A DNA stretch of 64,000 nt from Brevundimonas intermedia (GTDB lineage Bacteria; Pseudomonadota; Alphaproteobacteria; Caulobacterales; Caulobacteraceae). The translations under genes and the position numbers were made by a program. Positions 1 through 8,870 of the stretch are shown piece by piece; position 1 is the stretch's first letter; each line of letters begins with the position of its first letter. The DNA lies in the NCBI RefSeq assembly GCF_027922165.1, contig NZ_BSFD01000005.1, positions 44,938 through 108,937 on the forward strand, in the 5' to 3' direction. The notes beneath the pieces were generated by a model that worked only from the letters and a program-made list of their open reading frames with translations, made no database searches and was not told the origin of the DNA.

Positions 1-26
1 TGCGTGGCAGCCGGCCCCTAGGAAAC

Positions 27-102
<76 letters not shown>

Positions 103-206
103 GGACCTTGCGGTCTGGTTCGCCCGGTTCATCTTGCGATGGCCCTCGGCGAGGCGGCGGAACCTATGTCAGAGCTTTTTTTCGATCAAGCCCGTTTCGA
201 CATTTA

Positions 207-233
207 TTTTCACATCGGTTCCGGATGTGAAAA
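207..233. repeat. AT-rich perfect inverted repeat (10-bp arms)
   Basis: TTTTCACATC and GATGTGAAAA form a perfect 10-bp stem around a 7-nt loop in the 224-nt spacer between the FYDLN gene and tRNA-Ala, both transcribed leftward. There is no T-run after the stem on the minus strand, so a classical intrinsic terminator is not well supported. It may be an RNA stem or a protein-binding palindrome. A second, weaker GC-rich hairpin lies at about 281-309. No gene is visible in the spacer. Confidence 0.45.
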
Positions 234-326
234 ACAGCAGCGATTTCAAACCGAACAGAGGTCCGAGAGGCCGCTGGCCTGCCGCGTCTCCCCTAAAGGG
301 AAACGCGGCGGACGCAACAAAAAAGA

Positions 327-830
327 TCAGTCGTCGTCGCGCGACGGCTTGGCGATCTCGTCGTCGATGGAGTCGTCGTCGTCGTCTTCGATGAACGGCA
401 CGGAATCGTCATCGTCGTCGCCCAGATCGTCGTCGTCGCCGTCGGTGGCGCCCATGCCGGCTTCTTCCGAAGCGTCGGCGGGAGCGTCGTCGTCGTCGTC
501 GGGCGTGAGGATCGGCTCATGGCCTTCCTCGTCGATTTCCGGGGCCCGGATTTCTTCTTCCTCGTCCTCGTCGGACTCGGCCTTCTTGTCCTTGACCTGA
601 TCGTCCGTGTCTTCGTCGTCGGCGGGATAGCCGGGACGGACGCGACGGCTGCGCAGCTTCAGGGCTTCTTCAGGATCGAAGTCCGTGCCGCATTTGGGGC
701 AGTGTGCGGGGCGGCGGTTCAGGTCGTAGAACTTAGCCTGGCAGTTCGGGCAAACCTGTTTGGCGCCCAGTTCGGGATTGGCCACGTTTGGAACCTTCAA
801 CGGGTTGAATTCGGGGCGGTCCCTTGCCAC
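327..830 (-). CDS. FYDLN acid domain protein (TIGR02300 family)
   Basis: This is a 167-residue protein starting at a GTG codon. It has two CxxC pairs (CPNC at about 27-30 and CPKC at about 44-47) that probably form a zinc ribbon, with the family-defining [15 protein letters not shown] segment between and around them. From about residue 75 the chain is extremely acidic, with runs of aspartate and glutamate up to the C-terminus. The family is common in Alphaproteobacteria and has no firmly established function. The Asp runs are encoded largely by repeated GAC codons, giving GTC trinucleotide tracts on the plus strand. The gene is divergent from aroA, with a 79-nt gap holding both starts. Family assignment is secure; role unknown. 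Confidence 0.93.
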   Translation of the reverse strand: MARDRPEFNPLKVPNVANPELGAKQVCPNCQAKFYDLNRRPAHCPKCGTDFDPEEALKLRSRRVRPGYPADDEDTDDQVKDKKAESDEDEEEEIRAPEIDEEGHEPILTPDDDDDAPADASEEAGMGATDGDDDDLGDDDDDSVPFIEDDDDDSIDDEIAKPSRDDD

Positions 831-909
831 CCCTAGGAGCCGCTGTCAAAAGCTGTCTTTCGCGCCGCCCGCGCGGCTCCCTTCCCAACACAGCCTGAAG
901 CGGGTGAAT

Positions 910-2229
910 ATGCCGTCTCAACTGACCGCCAGACGCTCTGACGCCCTTGCCGGAACGGTCCGCGCGCCCGGCGACAAGTCGATGTCACACCGCTCGATGA
1001 TTCTCGGCGGGATGGCGTCGGGCGTGACCGAGGTCGAAGGATTGCTGGAAGGCGACGACGTCCTGGCCACCGCCCGCGCGGTCGAAGCCTTCGGCGCCAA
1101 GGTCCAGCGGACCGGCGACGGGAAGTGGCGGATCGAAGGGGCGGGCGGGTTCAAAACCCCCGCGTCCGTCATCGACTGCGGCAACGCCGGCACCGGCGTC
1201 AGGTTGTTGATGGGCGCGGCCGCCGGCTATCCGCTGACGGCGACCTTCGACGGCGACGGTTCGCTGCGGAAACGGCCGATGAAACGCGTGACCGGGCCGT
1301 TGGCCGACATGGGCGCCCGGTTCGACTGGCAGGCGGCTGAGGACCGGTTGCCGGTCGCCCTGACCGGCGGGACGCTGACGGCGATCGACTATGTGCAGAC
1401 CGTGGCCTCGGCCCAGGTCAAGTCGGCCATCCTGCTGGCCGGGCTGAACGCCCAGGGCGTCACTGCGGTGACCGAGCCTGAAAAGAGCCGCGACCACACC
1501 GAGCGCATGCTACGCGCCTTCGGCGCCGAGGTTGGCGTTGAGGAGAGGGGCGAGGGCTGGACCGTCACGCTGAAGGGCGGTCAGGCCTTGACCGGAACCT
1601 TCGTCGCCGTGCCGGGCGATCCGTCCTCGGCCGCCTTCCCCCTGGCGGCGGGCCTGGTGGTTCCGGGTTCGGTGGTGACGGTCGAGGGGGTGATGCTGAA
1701 CCCCCTGCGCACCGGCCTGTTCGACACCTGGATCGAAATGGGCGCAGACCTGACCATATCGAACCGGCGTCAGGCCGGCGGCGAGGACGTCGGCGACATC
1801 ACGGCGCGTCACTCGGCCCTGAAAGGCGTGATCGTGCCCGAAGCGCGCGCCGCCTCGATGATCGACGAATATCCGATCCTGGCCGCCACCGCCGCCTTTG
1901 CTGAAGGCGTCACCGTCATGCGCGGCGTCGGCGAGATGCGGGTCAAGGAAAGCGACCGGATCTCGCTGATGGTCGAGGGCCTGCGCGCCTGCGGCGTCCA
2001 GGTCGAGGAAGAACCGGAAGGCTTCATCGTCACTGGAGCCGGGGGCGTCGGACCGGTTCCGGGCGGGGCGACGGTTCACACCGCTCACGACCACCGCATC
2101 GCCATGAGCCACCTGGTCCTGGGCCTGGCCGCCGATCAACCCGTCTCGGTCGACGAACCCGGCATGATCGCCACCAGCTTCCCCGGTTTCGTCGAGATGA
2201 TGAACGGTCTGGGCGGGCGGATCGCTTGA
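910..2229 (+). CDS. aroA: 3-phosphoshikimate 1-carboxyvinyltransferase (EPSP synthase)
   Basis: This cytoplasmic enzyme transfers enolpyruvate from PEP to shikimate-3-phosphate in the shikimate pathway. The 439-residue chain begins at ATG 910; an upstream in-frame ATG at 760 would add a non-homologous leader and overlap the divergent gene. Visible motifs are GDKSMSHR (K23), NAGTG (residues 92-96), [41 protein letters not shown] and DHRIAMS. The overall pattern resembles class II EPSP synthases, but the residue that is alanine in the glyphosate-insensitive Agrobacterium CP4 enzyme is glycine here (G94). A toxin-antitoxin pair follows after 4 nt, then cmk; aroA-cmk-rpsA is a known conserved order. 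Confidence 0.97.
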   Translation: MPSQLTARRSDALAGTVRAPGDKSMSHRSMILGGMASGVTEVEGLLEGDDVLATARAVEAFGAKVQRTGDGKWRIEGAGGFKTPASVIDCGNAGTGVRLLMGAAAGYPLTATFDGDGSLRKRPMKRVTGPLADMGARFDWQAAEDRLPVALTGGTLTAIDYVQTVASAQVKSAILLAGLNAQGVTAVTEPEKSRDHTERMLRAFGAEVGVEERGEGWTVTLKGGQALTGTFVAVPGDPSSAAFPLAAGLVVPGSVVTVEGVMLNPLRTGLFDTWIEMGADLTISNRRQAGGEDVGDITARHSALKGVIVPEARAASMIDEYPILAATAAFAEGVTVMRGVGEMRVKESDRISLMVEGLRACGVQVEEEPEGFIVTGAGGVGPVPGGATVHTAHDHRIAMSHLVLGLAADQPVSVDEPGMIATSFPGFVEMMNGLGGRIA

Positions 2230-2233
2230 CGAA

Positions 2234-2560
2234 ATGTCGCCTATAGACGACAATGAGCGTGTTGCGATAGAACTGACGCCGCAGTTCGTGAGTTGGCGTT
2301 CAAGACTGCGAGACGCACGGGCCCTGGCCAGGATCGCCGACCGGCTGACCCGGCTCCAGTTCGGACACTGGGGCGACGCCAAGCCCGTAGGGGAGGGCGT
2401 CAGCGAAATGCGTATCGACGTTGGCCCCGGCTACTGTGTGTACGCGTTTCAGCGGAACCGCACCTGGATCGTCGTGCTCGGAGGCGGCGACAAGTCGTCC
2501 CAAAAGCGGGACATCGAGGCGGCCCTGCTTCTGGCGAGAGAATTGAGACATGCCGATTGA
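2234..2560 (+). CDS. RelE/ParE-superfamily toxin (Gp49/HigB-like)
   Basis: This is a 108-residue basic protein resembling the phage-derived Gp49-like (PF05973) addiction-module killer family. Visible features are a helical N-terminal half (LRDARALARIADRLTRL), the segment GVSEMRIDVGPGYCVYAF typical of these small toxins, a beta strand TWIVVLGGGDKSSQ, and a helical tail. The family members usually act as ribosome-dependent mRNA endonucleases. It starts 4 nt after the aroA stop and overlaps its antitoxin by 11 nt, so it is probably cotranscribed with aroA. The toxin-first order is usual for HigBA-type modules. Activity is inferred from family only. Confidence 0.88.
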   Translation: MSPIDDNERVAIELTPQFVSWRSRLRDARALARIADRLTRLQFGHWGDAKPVGEGVSEMRIDVGPGYCVYAFQRNRTWIVVLGGGDKSSQKRDIEAALLLARELRHAD

Positions 2561-2858
2561 GACTGTTCCCTTCGACGCCGCCGACTTCCTCGACACGCCT
2601 GAAGCGGTCGAAGAGTTTCTGGTGGCGTCGTTCGAGTCCGCCGCCGAGCTTGGGGATCCTCGTCTGATCACCAACGCCCTGGGCGTCGTCGCCCGGGCCA
2701 AGGGCATGACCCAGATGGCGCGGGACGCCGACCTGTCGCGCACAGCCCTGTATCGCGCGCTCAGCGAGGAGGGGCGGCCCGAGCTTTCGACCATCTTCAA
2801 GGTGATGCAGGCCCTGGGGCTGCGCCTCGCCCCCGTTCGTGTGGACTCCGCCGCCTGA
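2550..2858 (+). CDS. HigA-like addiction module antidote protein
   Basis: This 102-residue protein matches the putative addiction-module antidote family (TIGR02684-like). It opens with a segment that in relatives contacts the toxin (PFDAADFLDTPEAVEEFL) and continues with a Cro/CI-type helix-turn-helix, seen as GMTQMARDADLSRTALYRAL followed by STIFKVMQALGLRL. It probably neutralises the preceding toxin and represses the module. The start overlaps the toxin by 11 nt, and its TGA stop shares bases with the cmk ATG (TGATG), so translation through to cmk is likely coupled. Confidence 0.9.
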   Translation: MPIETVPFDAADFLDTPEAVEEFLVASFESAAELGDPRLITNALGVVARAKGMTQMARDADLSRTALYRALSEEGRPELSTIFKVMQALGLRLAPVRVDSAA

Positions 2859-3502
2859 TGCCCCTGATCATCGCCGTTGACGGCCCGGCCGCCTCGGGCA
2901 AGGGCACCATCGCCGCGCGGCTGGCGCGGACCTATGGCCTGCCGCATCTGGACACCGGCCTGCTGTATCGCGCCGTGGGCGTCAAACTGCTTGAGGCCGG
3001 CGGTTCGCTGGACGATGAGGCGGCGGCGACCGAGGCGGCGCGCGGGCTGGACGCCGCCGATGTGTCCGAAGACCCGCGCCTGACCACCGGCGAGGCGGGC
3101 GAGGCGGCCAGCCGCGTCGCCGGGCATCCCGGCGTCCGCGCCGCCCTGCTGGACCTGCAACAGGCCTTCGCCGCCCAATCGGGGGGCGCCGTGCTGGACG
3201 GGCGCGACATCGGCACGGTCATCGCGCCGGGCGCCCCGGCCAAGCTGTTCGTCACCGCCGCGCCCGAGACCCGGGCCGACCGCCGCTGGAAACAGCTGAC
3301 GGCGCGCGGTTTCGACATCGCCTTCGACGACATGCTGGCGGACATCCAGCGCCGGGACGAACGCGACGCCGGTCGCGGCGCGGCCCCGATGGTCCAGGCT
3401 GAAGACGCGGTCTTGCTGGACACCACCGACATGGGTATAGAGGCGGCCTTCGATGCGGCCCGCCGTATCGTCGAGGCGGCGCGCGCGAAACACGGTCTCT
3501 GA
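2858..3502 (+). CDS. cmk: cytidylate kinase
   Basis: This 214-residue enzyme phosphorylates CMP and dCMP with ATP. The P-loop GPAASGKGT lies at residues 9-17 and is followed by LPHLDTGLLYRAVG, the family's early motif. Later come LDGRDIGTVIAPGA and the RRDERDAGRGAAPM segment near the lid region. Length is normal for bacterial Cmk. The ATG overlaps the stop of the antitoxin gene. The usual neighbours aroA and rpsA flank it, interrupted on the aroA side by the toxin-antitoxin pair. Confidence 0.96.
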   Translation: MPLIIAVDGPAASGKGTIAARLARTYGLPHLDTGLLYRAVGVKLLEAGGSLDDEAAATEAARGLDAADVSEDPRLTTGEAGEAASRVAGHPGVRAALLDLQQAFAAQSGGAVLDGRDIGTVIAPGAPAKLFVTAAPETRADRRWKQLTARGFDIAFDDMLADIQRRDERDAGRGAAPMVQAEDAVLLDTTDMGIEAAFDAARRIVEAARAKHGL

Positions 3503-3606
3503 CCTTTTTCGCAAATCCAACGCGTCCCCCCTCGGCTTCCGCGGGCGTCCTGATCGTTCTGAACGGCCTCGCATCCTGACGACCTGCCTATTCTGAACAT
3601 CCACCT

Positions 3607-3630
3607 CGCGCGGGACCGCCCGGTCGCGCG
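3607..3630 (+). promoter_or_regulatory. GC-rich hairpin in the rpsA leader
   Basis: CGCGCG at 3607-3612 and at 3625-3630 pair, as do ACC and GGT nearer a 4-nt loop, with a two-base GG bulge on the left arm. The structure lies about 30 nt before the rpsA ATG. rpsA is autogenously controlled through its leader in E. coli; that this hairpin plays such a role here is an inference from position only. Confidence 0.35.
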
Positions 3631-3661
3631 CCACAGCCCCTACGGAATGCTTTTCAGCTTC

Positions 3662-5365
3662 ATGACTGACACCCTCTCCCCCTCGCGCGACGATTTCGCC
3701 GCGCTGCTCGACGAACAACTTCAGGGCCGCGACTTCGGCGAAGGCCAAGTGGTCCACGGCCGCGTCGTCGGCATCGAAAAAGACATCGTCATCATCGACG
3801 TGGGCCTGAAGACCGAAGGCCGCATCTCGATGCGCGAATTCGGCCAAGGCGACGACGCCAAGTTGCCGAAGGTCGGCGACAACGTCGAGGTCTACCTCGA
3901 GCGCGTCGAAAACGCCCTGGGCGAAGCCGTCATCAGCCGTGACAAGGCCCGCCGCGAGGAAGCCTGGACCCGTCTTGAAGTCGTGTTCGCCGAAGGCCAG
4001 CCGGTCAACGGCGCCATCGTCGGCCGCGTCAAGGGCGGCTTCACCGTCGACCTGGGCGGCGCCTCGGCCTTCCTGCCCGGCTCGCAAGTGGACATCCGTC
4101 CGGTCCGCGACGTCGGCCCGCTGATGGGCAAGGAACAGCCGTTCCAGATCCTGAAGATGGACCGTCCGCGCGGCAATATCGTCGTCTCGCGTCGCGCCAT
4201 CCTGGAAGAAGCCCGCGCCGAACAGCGCACCGAGCTGGTCGGCCAGCTGCAAGAGGGCGAAGTCCGCGAAGGCGTGGTCAAGAACATCACCGACTACGGC
4301 GCGTTCGTGGATCTGGGCGGCATCGACGGCCTGCTGCACGTCACCGACATGTCGTGGAAGCGCGTCTCGCACCCGTCGCAAGTCCTCGCCGTCGGCGACA
4401 GCGTCAAGGTCCAGATCGTCAAGATCAACCCGGACACCCAGCGTATCTCGCTGGGCATGAAGCAACTGCAGTCGGACCCCTGGGACGGCGTGGAAGCCAA
4501 ATATCCGGTCGGCGCCAAATACACGGGCCGCATCACCAACATCACCGATTACGGCGCCTTCGTGGAGCTGGAAGCCGGGGTCGAGGGCCTGGTGCACGTC
4601 TCGGAAATGTCGTGGACCAAGAAGAACGTCCATCCGGGCAAGATCGTCTCCACCTCTCAGGAAGTGGACGTGGTCGTCCTGGATGTCGACGCCTCCAAGC
4701 GCCGCATCTCGCTGGGCCTGAAGCAGGCTCAGGACAATCCGTGGGACGCCTTCGTCGCCAACCACCCGATCGGCTCGACCGTCGAGGGCGAAGTCAAGAA
4801 CGCCACCGAGTTCGGCCTGTTCATCGGCCTGGACAACGACATCGACGGCATGGTCCACCTGTCCGACCTCGACTGGTCGGTCTCGGGTGAAGAAGCCATC
4901 CAGCGCTACCGCAAGGGCGAAATGGTCAAGGCCAAGGTCCTGGACGTCGACGTCGAGAAGGAACGCGTCTCGCTGGGCATCAAGCAGCTGGGCGGCGATC
5001 CGATCGGCGAGGGCGACACCTATCGCCGCGGCCAGCAGATCACCGTCACCGTCTCCTCGATCGAGTCGGGCGGCATCGAGGTCAAGTTCGGTGAAGACGA
5101 TGCGCCGGTCACGGCCTTCGTCCGCAAGTCGGACCTGTCGCGCGACCGCAACGAGCAACGTCCGGAACGCTTCGCCGTCGGCGATCGCATCGACGCGATG
5201 ATCACCGCCGTGGACAAGGCCTCGCGCCGCGTCTCGGTGTCGATCAAGGCGCTCGAAATGAAGGACGAACAGGAAGCCATCGAACAGTTCGGCTCGTCCG
5301 ACTCCGGGGCTTCGCTGGGCGACATCCTGGGCGCCGCGCTGAAGAACGCCGGCACCAAGGACTAA
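3662..5365 (+). CDS. rpsA: 30S ribosomal protein S1
   Basis: This 567-residue RNA-binding ribosomal protein helps mRNAs dock on the 30S subunit. It contains six successive S1 (OB-fold) repeats. The clearest are the third and fourth, marked by ITDYGAFVDLGGIDGLLHVTD and ITDYGAFVELEAGVEGLVHVSE; the fifth begins NATEFGLFIGLDNDIDGMVHL. The start is placed at ATG 3662, which gives the normal N-terminus; an in-frame ATG at 3647 would add only five residues. A strong terminator follows about 50 nt downstream. Confidence 0.97.
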   Translation: MTDTLSPSRDDFAALLDEQLQGRDFGEGQVVHGRVVGIEKDIVIIDVGLKTEGRISMREFGQGDDAKLPKVGDNVEVYLERVENALGEAVISRDKARREEAWTRLEVVFAEGQPVNGAIVGRVKGGFTVDLGGASAFLPGSQVDIRPVRDVGPLMGKEQPFQILKMDRPRGNIVVSRRAILEEARAEQRTELVGQLQEGEVREGVVKNITDYGAFVDLGGIDGLLHVTDMSWKRVSHPSQVLAVGDSVKVQIVKINPDTQRISLGMKQLQSDPWDGVEAKYPVGAKYTGRITNITDYGAFVELEAGVEGLVHVSEMSWTKKNVHPGKIVSTSQEVDVVVLDVDASKRRISLGLKQAQDNPWDAFVANHPIGSTVEGEVKNATEFGLFIGLDNDIDGMVHLSDLDWSVSGEEAIQRYRKGEMVKAKVLDVDVEKERVSLGIKQLGGDPIGEGDTYRRGQQITVTVSSIESGGIEVKFGEDDAPVTAFVRKSDLSRDRNEQRPERFAVGDRIDAMITAVDKASRRVSVSIKALEMKDEQEAIEQFGSSDSGASLGDILGAALKNAGTKD

Positions 5366-5416
5366 GCACTCCAAGCTGCGAAGCGCCGCGCGCTTCGCGG
5401 TCGCGCAAAAAGACTG

Positions 5417-5449
5417 AAGGGCGGCGGGAGCGATCCCGCCGCCCTTTTT
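5417..5449 (+). terminator. Intrinsic terminator of rpsA
   Basis: A 13-bp perfect stem (5417-5429 with 5434-5446) closes on the tetraloop GCGA and is followed immediately by a T-run. It lies about 50 nt after the rpsA stop codon, on the rpsA strand. Confidence 0.93.
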
Positions 5450-5613
5450 CTTTTGCTTGAACCGCGCGAGTGCGCGGAACCGCACACAAATCGTGCGAAT
5501 GCCGCCTATCCTTGGTGGATAAGGGCTTTTTCCCGCGGCCAGCGGGGGGTAGGGTGCGGGTCTGGATCCTCGGCGGGCGCAGGCCTGTCGATCACGCGCT
5601 GGCAGGGGCCCTG

Positions 5614-5904
5614 ATGATCAAGTCCGAACTGATCGAGAAACTGGCGGCCGAGAACACCCACCTGACCCATGCGGAGGTGGAGCGGCTGGTGAATGTCATC
5701 CTCGGCAAGATGACCGGCGCCCTCGCTGAGGGCGGTCGGGTCGAGTTGCGCGGTTTCGGCGCCTTTTCGGTGCGGTCCCGCCCGGCGCGTCTTGGCCGAA
5801 ATCCGCGCACTGGGGAGACGGTGGACGTGCCGGCCAAGGCCGTGCCCTTCTTCAAGAGCGGCAAGGAACTGCGCGAGCGTCTGAACGCTTCCGGCGACGC
5901 CTGA
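5614..5904 (+). CDS. ihfB: integration host factor subunit beta
   Basis: This 96-residue DNA-bending protein of the HU/IHF family forms the heterodimer IHF with an alpha subunit encoded elsewhere. Visible features are the N-terminal helices ([20 protein letters not shown]), the core [12 protein letters not shown], and the beta-arm segment [14 protein letters not shown], whose proline intercalates into DNA. The start ATG at 5614 gives the standard N-terminus; an upstream in-frame ATG at 5470 would add a low-complexity leader. It follows rpsA, as in many proteobacteria, but is separated by a terminator and therefore has its own promoter. Confidence 0.95.
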   Translation: MIKSELIEKLAAENTHLTHAEVERLVNVILGKMTGALAEGGRVELRGFGAFSVRSRPARLGRNPRTGETVDVPAKAVPFFKSGKELRERLNASGDA

Positions 5905-5927
5905 ACCTCTAAAGACCGAGCGACCCT

Positions 5928-6350
5928 ATGAGCCTTCTGTCCGAATTCCGCGAGTTCGCGGTCAAGGGAAACGTCGTCGATCTGGCCGTCGGGGTGATCA
6001 TAGGCGCGGCCTTCAACGGCATTGTCAAAAGCCTGGTCGATCAGGTGGTCATGCCGCCCATCGGCCTGCTGACCGGCGGTATCGACTTCTCCGAACTGGA
6101 ATGGGTTCTGCGTCCGGAAAACCCGGCGACCGAGGCGGTGGAAAAGGTCTCCATCCAATACGGCGCCTTCGCCAATACGGTGATCCAGTTCCTGATCGTC
6201 GCCTTCGTGGTCTTCATGGTGGTCAAGGGGATCAACGCCATGCGTCGCCAGGAGGCCGCCAAGCCCGATCCGGCCCCCGCGGCGCCGACCGCGACCGAAG
6301 CCCTGCTGACCGAGATTCGCGACACGCTGAAGTCGCGCCCCGGCGCTTGA
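5928..6350 (+). CDS. mscL: large-conductance mechanosensitive channel
   Basis: This 140-residue inner-membrane protein forms the homopentameric emergency valve that opens on hypo-osmotic shock. The N-terminal helix FREFAVKGNVVDLAVGVIIG and TM1 with the pore-lining glycines are clear. They are followed by a periplasmic loop (about 46-75), TM2 (TVIQFLIVAFVVFMVVKGIN) and a cytoplasmic helix ending in TEIRDTLKSR. It begins 23 nt after ihfB on the same strand. It is convergent with the following gene, with only 16 nt between them and no obvious terminator. Confidence 0.96.
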   Translation: MSLLSEFREFAVKGNVVDLAVGVIIGAAFNGIVKSLVDQVVMPPIGLLTGGIDFSELEWVLRPENPATEAVEKVSIQYGAFANTVIQFLIVAFVVFMVVKGINAMRRQEAAKPDPAPAAPTATEALLTEIRDTLKSRPGA

Positions 6351-6366
6351 CCCTTCTATTCTGTTC

Positions 6367-7527
6367 TCAGCGTCCCTGCGACAGTCCCAACCCGCCTGAA
6401 GACATTGTCTGGCCTCGCAGCGGCGCGCGCCAGGCGCGGGGCAGGGGCACGGCGCGCGCGCAGACGGCGTAGTCGCCATCAAACGGCGTCGGCGACCAGG
6501 CGCGCGCCAGTTCCGGATCTTCGACGATGGCGTGGCAGTGGCCCCATCCGCCCTCGCGCCGCGCCTTGGGCGGCAAGGCCCCCAACTGGTCCAGGATTTC
6601 CGGCGTCGTCACCTGCAGCCGCACCTTGGCGGCGCCCAGGGCGCGGGCGTTGGCGATCAGACAGGCCGCCAGGGTTTCGATCGCCTGGGGAGCGGTCTTC
6701 AGGGCGACCAGGTCAATAATGTCCAGACACGGCGGTTCAATCAGGCTGGTCTTGGTCATCAAGGCTTCGGCCATCCCGACCAGCCGTCCCTCGCGCACCA
6801 GGCCCAGCAGGAGCGGCGGCAGGGTCTGGTCCGGATCGGACAGTCGCCAGTTCAGCACCTCGGGGCTGCGATCCGCCAGCAACCGTCCTTCGGCCGCCAG
6901 TTCGCGCCAGAAGCCGGCATAGGCCGAGGCCTCGCCGGTGTCTCGCAACACCACGACCTCCGCCGGCAGGGCCAGCCGGGCGGTGCGGAACAGACGCCGG
7001 TTCATCAGCCGTTCGCCCAGCCGTCGCGCCGTCTCCGCCGAGACATGCCCCAGCAGTCTCCGCAGCAGACGCCCTTTCAGACAGGCCAGGCGATCGACCG
7101 CCCACGACAGTTTCAGGGCATGGGTCGGCGTCGGGCCGGGCTCCAGCCCAAACAGCCGGTACAGGGGCGCCGAGCGGGCGTTGGCGTTCAGCGTATAGCG
7201 GGCGAATAGATCGGGCTGAGCCAGGAACGCCTTGATCAGCGGCCGGCTGGCGCCCTTGTGCTGCGGCGTCACGATGATGGAAAAGCCTGTCGCCCCGTGC
7301 AGCAGCCGGTCGCCCTGGCGGAACCGCTGGATCAGATTGCCCAGCATGGCGACGGGCGCATCATCCGAATCCGTGACCACCCAGCCCATGGGGGCGTCGA
7401 TGTCCAGCCGCGCCGGATTCTGCTCCAGCCAGCGCCACCCGGCCTGCGACCGCTCGGGCCAGCCCACCTGGCGGTGCAGCCGGTTCAGGGCGTCATAGTC
7501 GGATCGACGGATCGGCCGTACAGCCAT
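6367..7527 (-). CDS. GNAT-like acyltransferase, uncharacterised
   Basis: This is a protein of about 386 residues. Its first 120 residues read like an N-acetyltransferase fold: VRPIRRSDYDALNRLH, then MGWVVTDSDDAPVAMLGN, then the region ATGFSIIVTPQHKGASRPLIKAFL where acetyl-CoA binding would be expected. The second half (about 190-360) may hold a second GNAT-like domain (EASAYAGFWRELAAEGRLLA, LLLGLVREGRLVGMAEAL). The start is chosen at the ATG giving MAVRPIRR; six further residues upstream are possible. No substrate can be inferred. It is convergent with mscL and lies downstream of the serine hydrolase gene on the same strand. Confidence 0.6.
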   Translation of the reverse strand: MAVRPIRRSDYDALNRLHRQVGWPERSQAGWRWLEQNPARLDIDAPMGWVVTDSDDAPVAMLGNLIQRFRQGDRLLHGATGFSIIVTPQHKGASRPLIKAFLAQPDLFARYTLNANARSAPLYRLFGLEPGPTPTHALKLSWAVDRLACLKGRLLRRLLGHVSAETARRLGERLMNRRLFRTARLALPAEVVVLRDTGEASAYAGFWRELAAEGRLLADRSPEVLNWRLSDPDQTLPPLLLGLVREGRLVGMAEALMTKTSLIEPPCLDIIDLVALKTAPQAIETLAACLIANARALGAAKVRLQVTTPEILDQLGALPPKARREGGWGHCHAIVEDPELARAWSPTPFDGDYAVCARAVPLPRAWRAPLRGQTMSSGGLGLSQGR

Positions 7528-7620
7528 CGGCGCTACTTCCCACACTCAAGCCGGCCCAGATCGGGACCGGGGTTACGACTTGAGCCGGGACAGTGCAGGC
7601 GTCGGGCCAGATCGGACCGT

Positions 7621-8745
7621 CTATGCTCCCAAAGTCGCAATCATATTTCGCATCAGGCCGCTGGTCGCGGTCTGGCCCGCGCCCTCGTTGCTCAGGCCGA
7701 TGAAGGCCAGACCCCGCGCCGGCGCCACGATGGCGGTGGCGTACCACAGGGTGTTTGATCCATCGTGGGTCAGCACAGGCCCTCCGGCCCAGGGACTCTG
7801 TGGCGGGGCAATCCATCCCAGGGCGTAGGGCAGGCCTTCGCCGGTTCCTGGAATCATCAGTCGCCGGATCGTCTCGGGTTTCAGCCAGCCGTCGCCGTCC
7901 GTCAGGAACAGTCTCAGCCAGCGGCCATAGTCGGCCAGGCTCATATGGACTGTCCCTGCGGGACCCAGGGCTGCCGGATTGTCCGCACCCGGATCGGCCG
8001 GATCCACGGCGGTTCGGCCCGGGCCTTCGCCCCGGTGGCCCCAGACATTGGCCCCACCCGTCGTATTGGTCTTCGGCGCCCCGAACCCGGCTGAGCTCAG
8101 GCCCAGGGGCGCGAACAGCTCGGCCTGTATCGTCTCTTCCCACGGTTGGCCCGTGAGCGTCTCGATCGCCGTCCCGACCAGCATATAGTTGGCGTTGGCG
8201 TATTCGAACGCCCCCCGGGTCCCCGTCGGCGCGGCGCCCAGAACCCGTTCGACCACGGCCCGCCGCTGTTCCGGCAGGGGGCGGGGGTCGCCCCGCGCCG
8301 TCATGAAGAAGATCATGCCCAGGGCGTCGGCGTCCTTCACCCCCGCCCGGTGATGCATGAAGTCGCTGATGCTCACGCCTTCCCAGGCCGGATCGATCTT
8401 CAGGCCTGGGAATAGGTCGCCCATCGGCGTGTCCCAGTCCGCCCGTCCCTGATCGACCAGTCGCCCATACAGGGCCGCCGTCATCGCCTTGGTGTTCGAT
8501 CCGAGATGCCAGCGGTCGTCCAGGGTCGCCGGATCGCTTGCGCCGAACCGGCGCACGCCCCGGACCCCGGACCAGACCAAGCCCTCGCGTGTGACCACGC
8601 CGCCGGCCAGGGCGACCGGCTGGGTCTGGGCGAAGGCGGCGTCCAGGGCCGCTTCATAGGCGTCGGCGGATGCGGCTCTGACGCCGGTCGCTCCGGCGGT
8701 CGCGGCGGCCAGGCCGGATATCACAAGTCTTCGGCGGTTCAGCAT
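7621..8745 (-). CDS. exported serine hydrolase, beta-lactamase class C family
   Basis: This 374-residue protein belongs to the serine beta-lactamase/penicillin-binding-protein fold family. The catalytic SxxK motif is GSNTKAMTAAL at about residue 82, followed by the YxN element YANANYM at about 200 and a HxG triad equivalent, LTHDGSNT, near 325. The N-terminus MLNRRRLVISG followed by an alanine-rich segment looks like a Tat signal peptide, so a periplasmic location is likely. Most proteins of this type without a characterised substrate are esterases or D-aminopeptidases rather than true beta-lactamases, so I make no resistance claim. Confidence 0.88.
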   Translation of the reverse strand: MLNRRRLVISGLAAATAGATGVRAASADAYEAALDAAFAQTQPVALAGGVVTREGLVWSGVRGVRRFGASDPATLDDRWHLGSNTKAMTAALYGRLVDQGRADWDTPMGDLFPGLKIDPAWEGVSISDFMHHRAGVKDADALGMIFFMTARGDPRPLPEQRRAVVERVLGAAPTGTRGAFEYANANYMLVGTAIETLTGQPWEETIQAELFAPLGLSSAGFGAPKTNTTGGANVWGHRGEGPGRTAVDPADPGADNPAALGPAGTVHMSLADYGRWLRLFLTDGDGWLKPETIRRLMIPGTGEGLPYALGWIAPPQSPWAGGPVLTHDGSNTLWYATAIVAPARGLAFIGLSNEGAGQTATSGLMRNMIATLGA

Positions 8746-8870
8746 CGTCGAAACCCCTCCCGATTCGAACCACCCTAGCCCCGGCGCGCCGGGCGGGCAC
8801 GTGAGAAGACCGTCATCTTCGTGCCGCCGTACCGCTTGCCCTGGCGCCGCCCCCGTTCCAGTGTCGCGGC

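Noticed and set aside
360-520. Tandem GTCGTC tracts suggesting a short repeat array or CRISPR
   Set aside because: They encode the acidic tail of the FYDLN protein and have no spacer-repeat structure. I saw no CRISPR array in the window.
2300-5485. Open frame of over 1000 codons on the minus strand across cmk and rpsA
   Set aside because: It is antisense to well-conserved genes and its composition (Asp, Arg, Gly, His rich) is what a GC-rich complementary strand produces.
7621-8745. Antibiotic-resistance beta-lactamase
   Set aside because: The class C fold motifs are present, but the triad is HxG rather than KTG and the family is mostly esterases or peptidases, so a resistance role is not supported.
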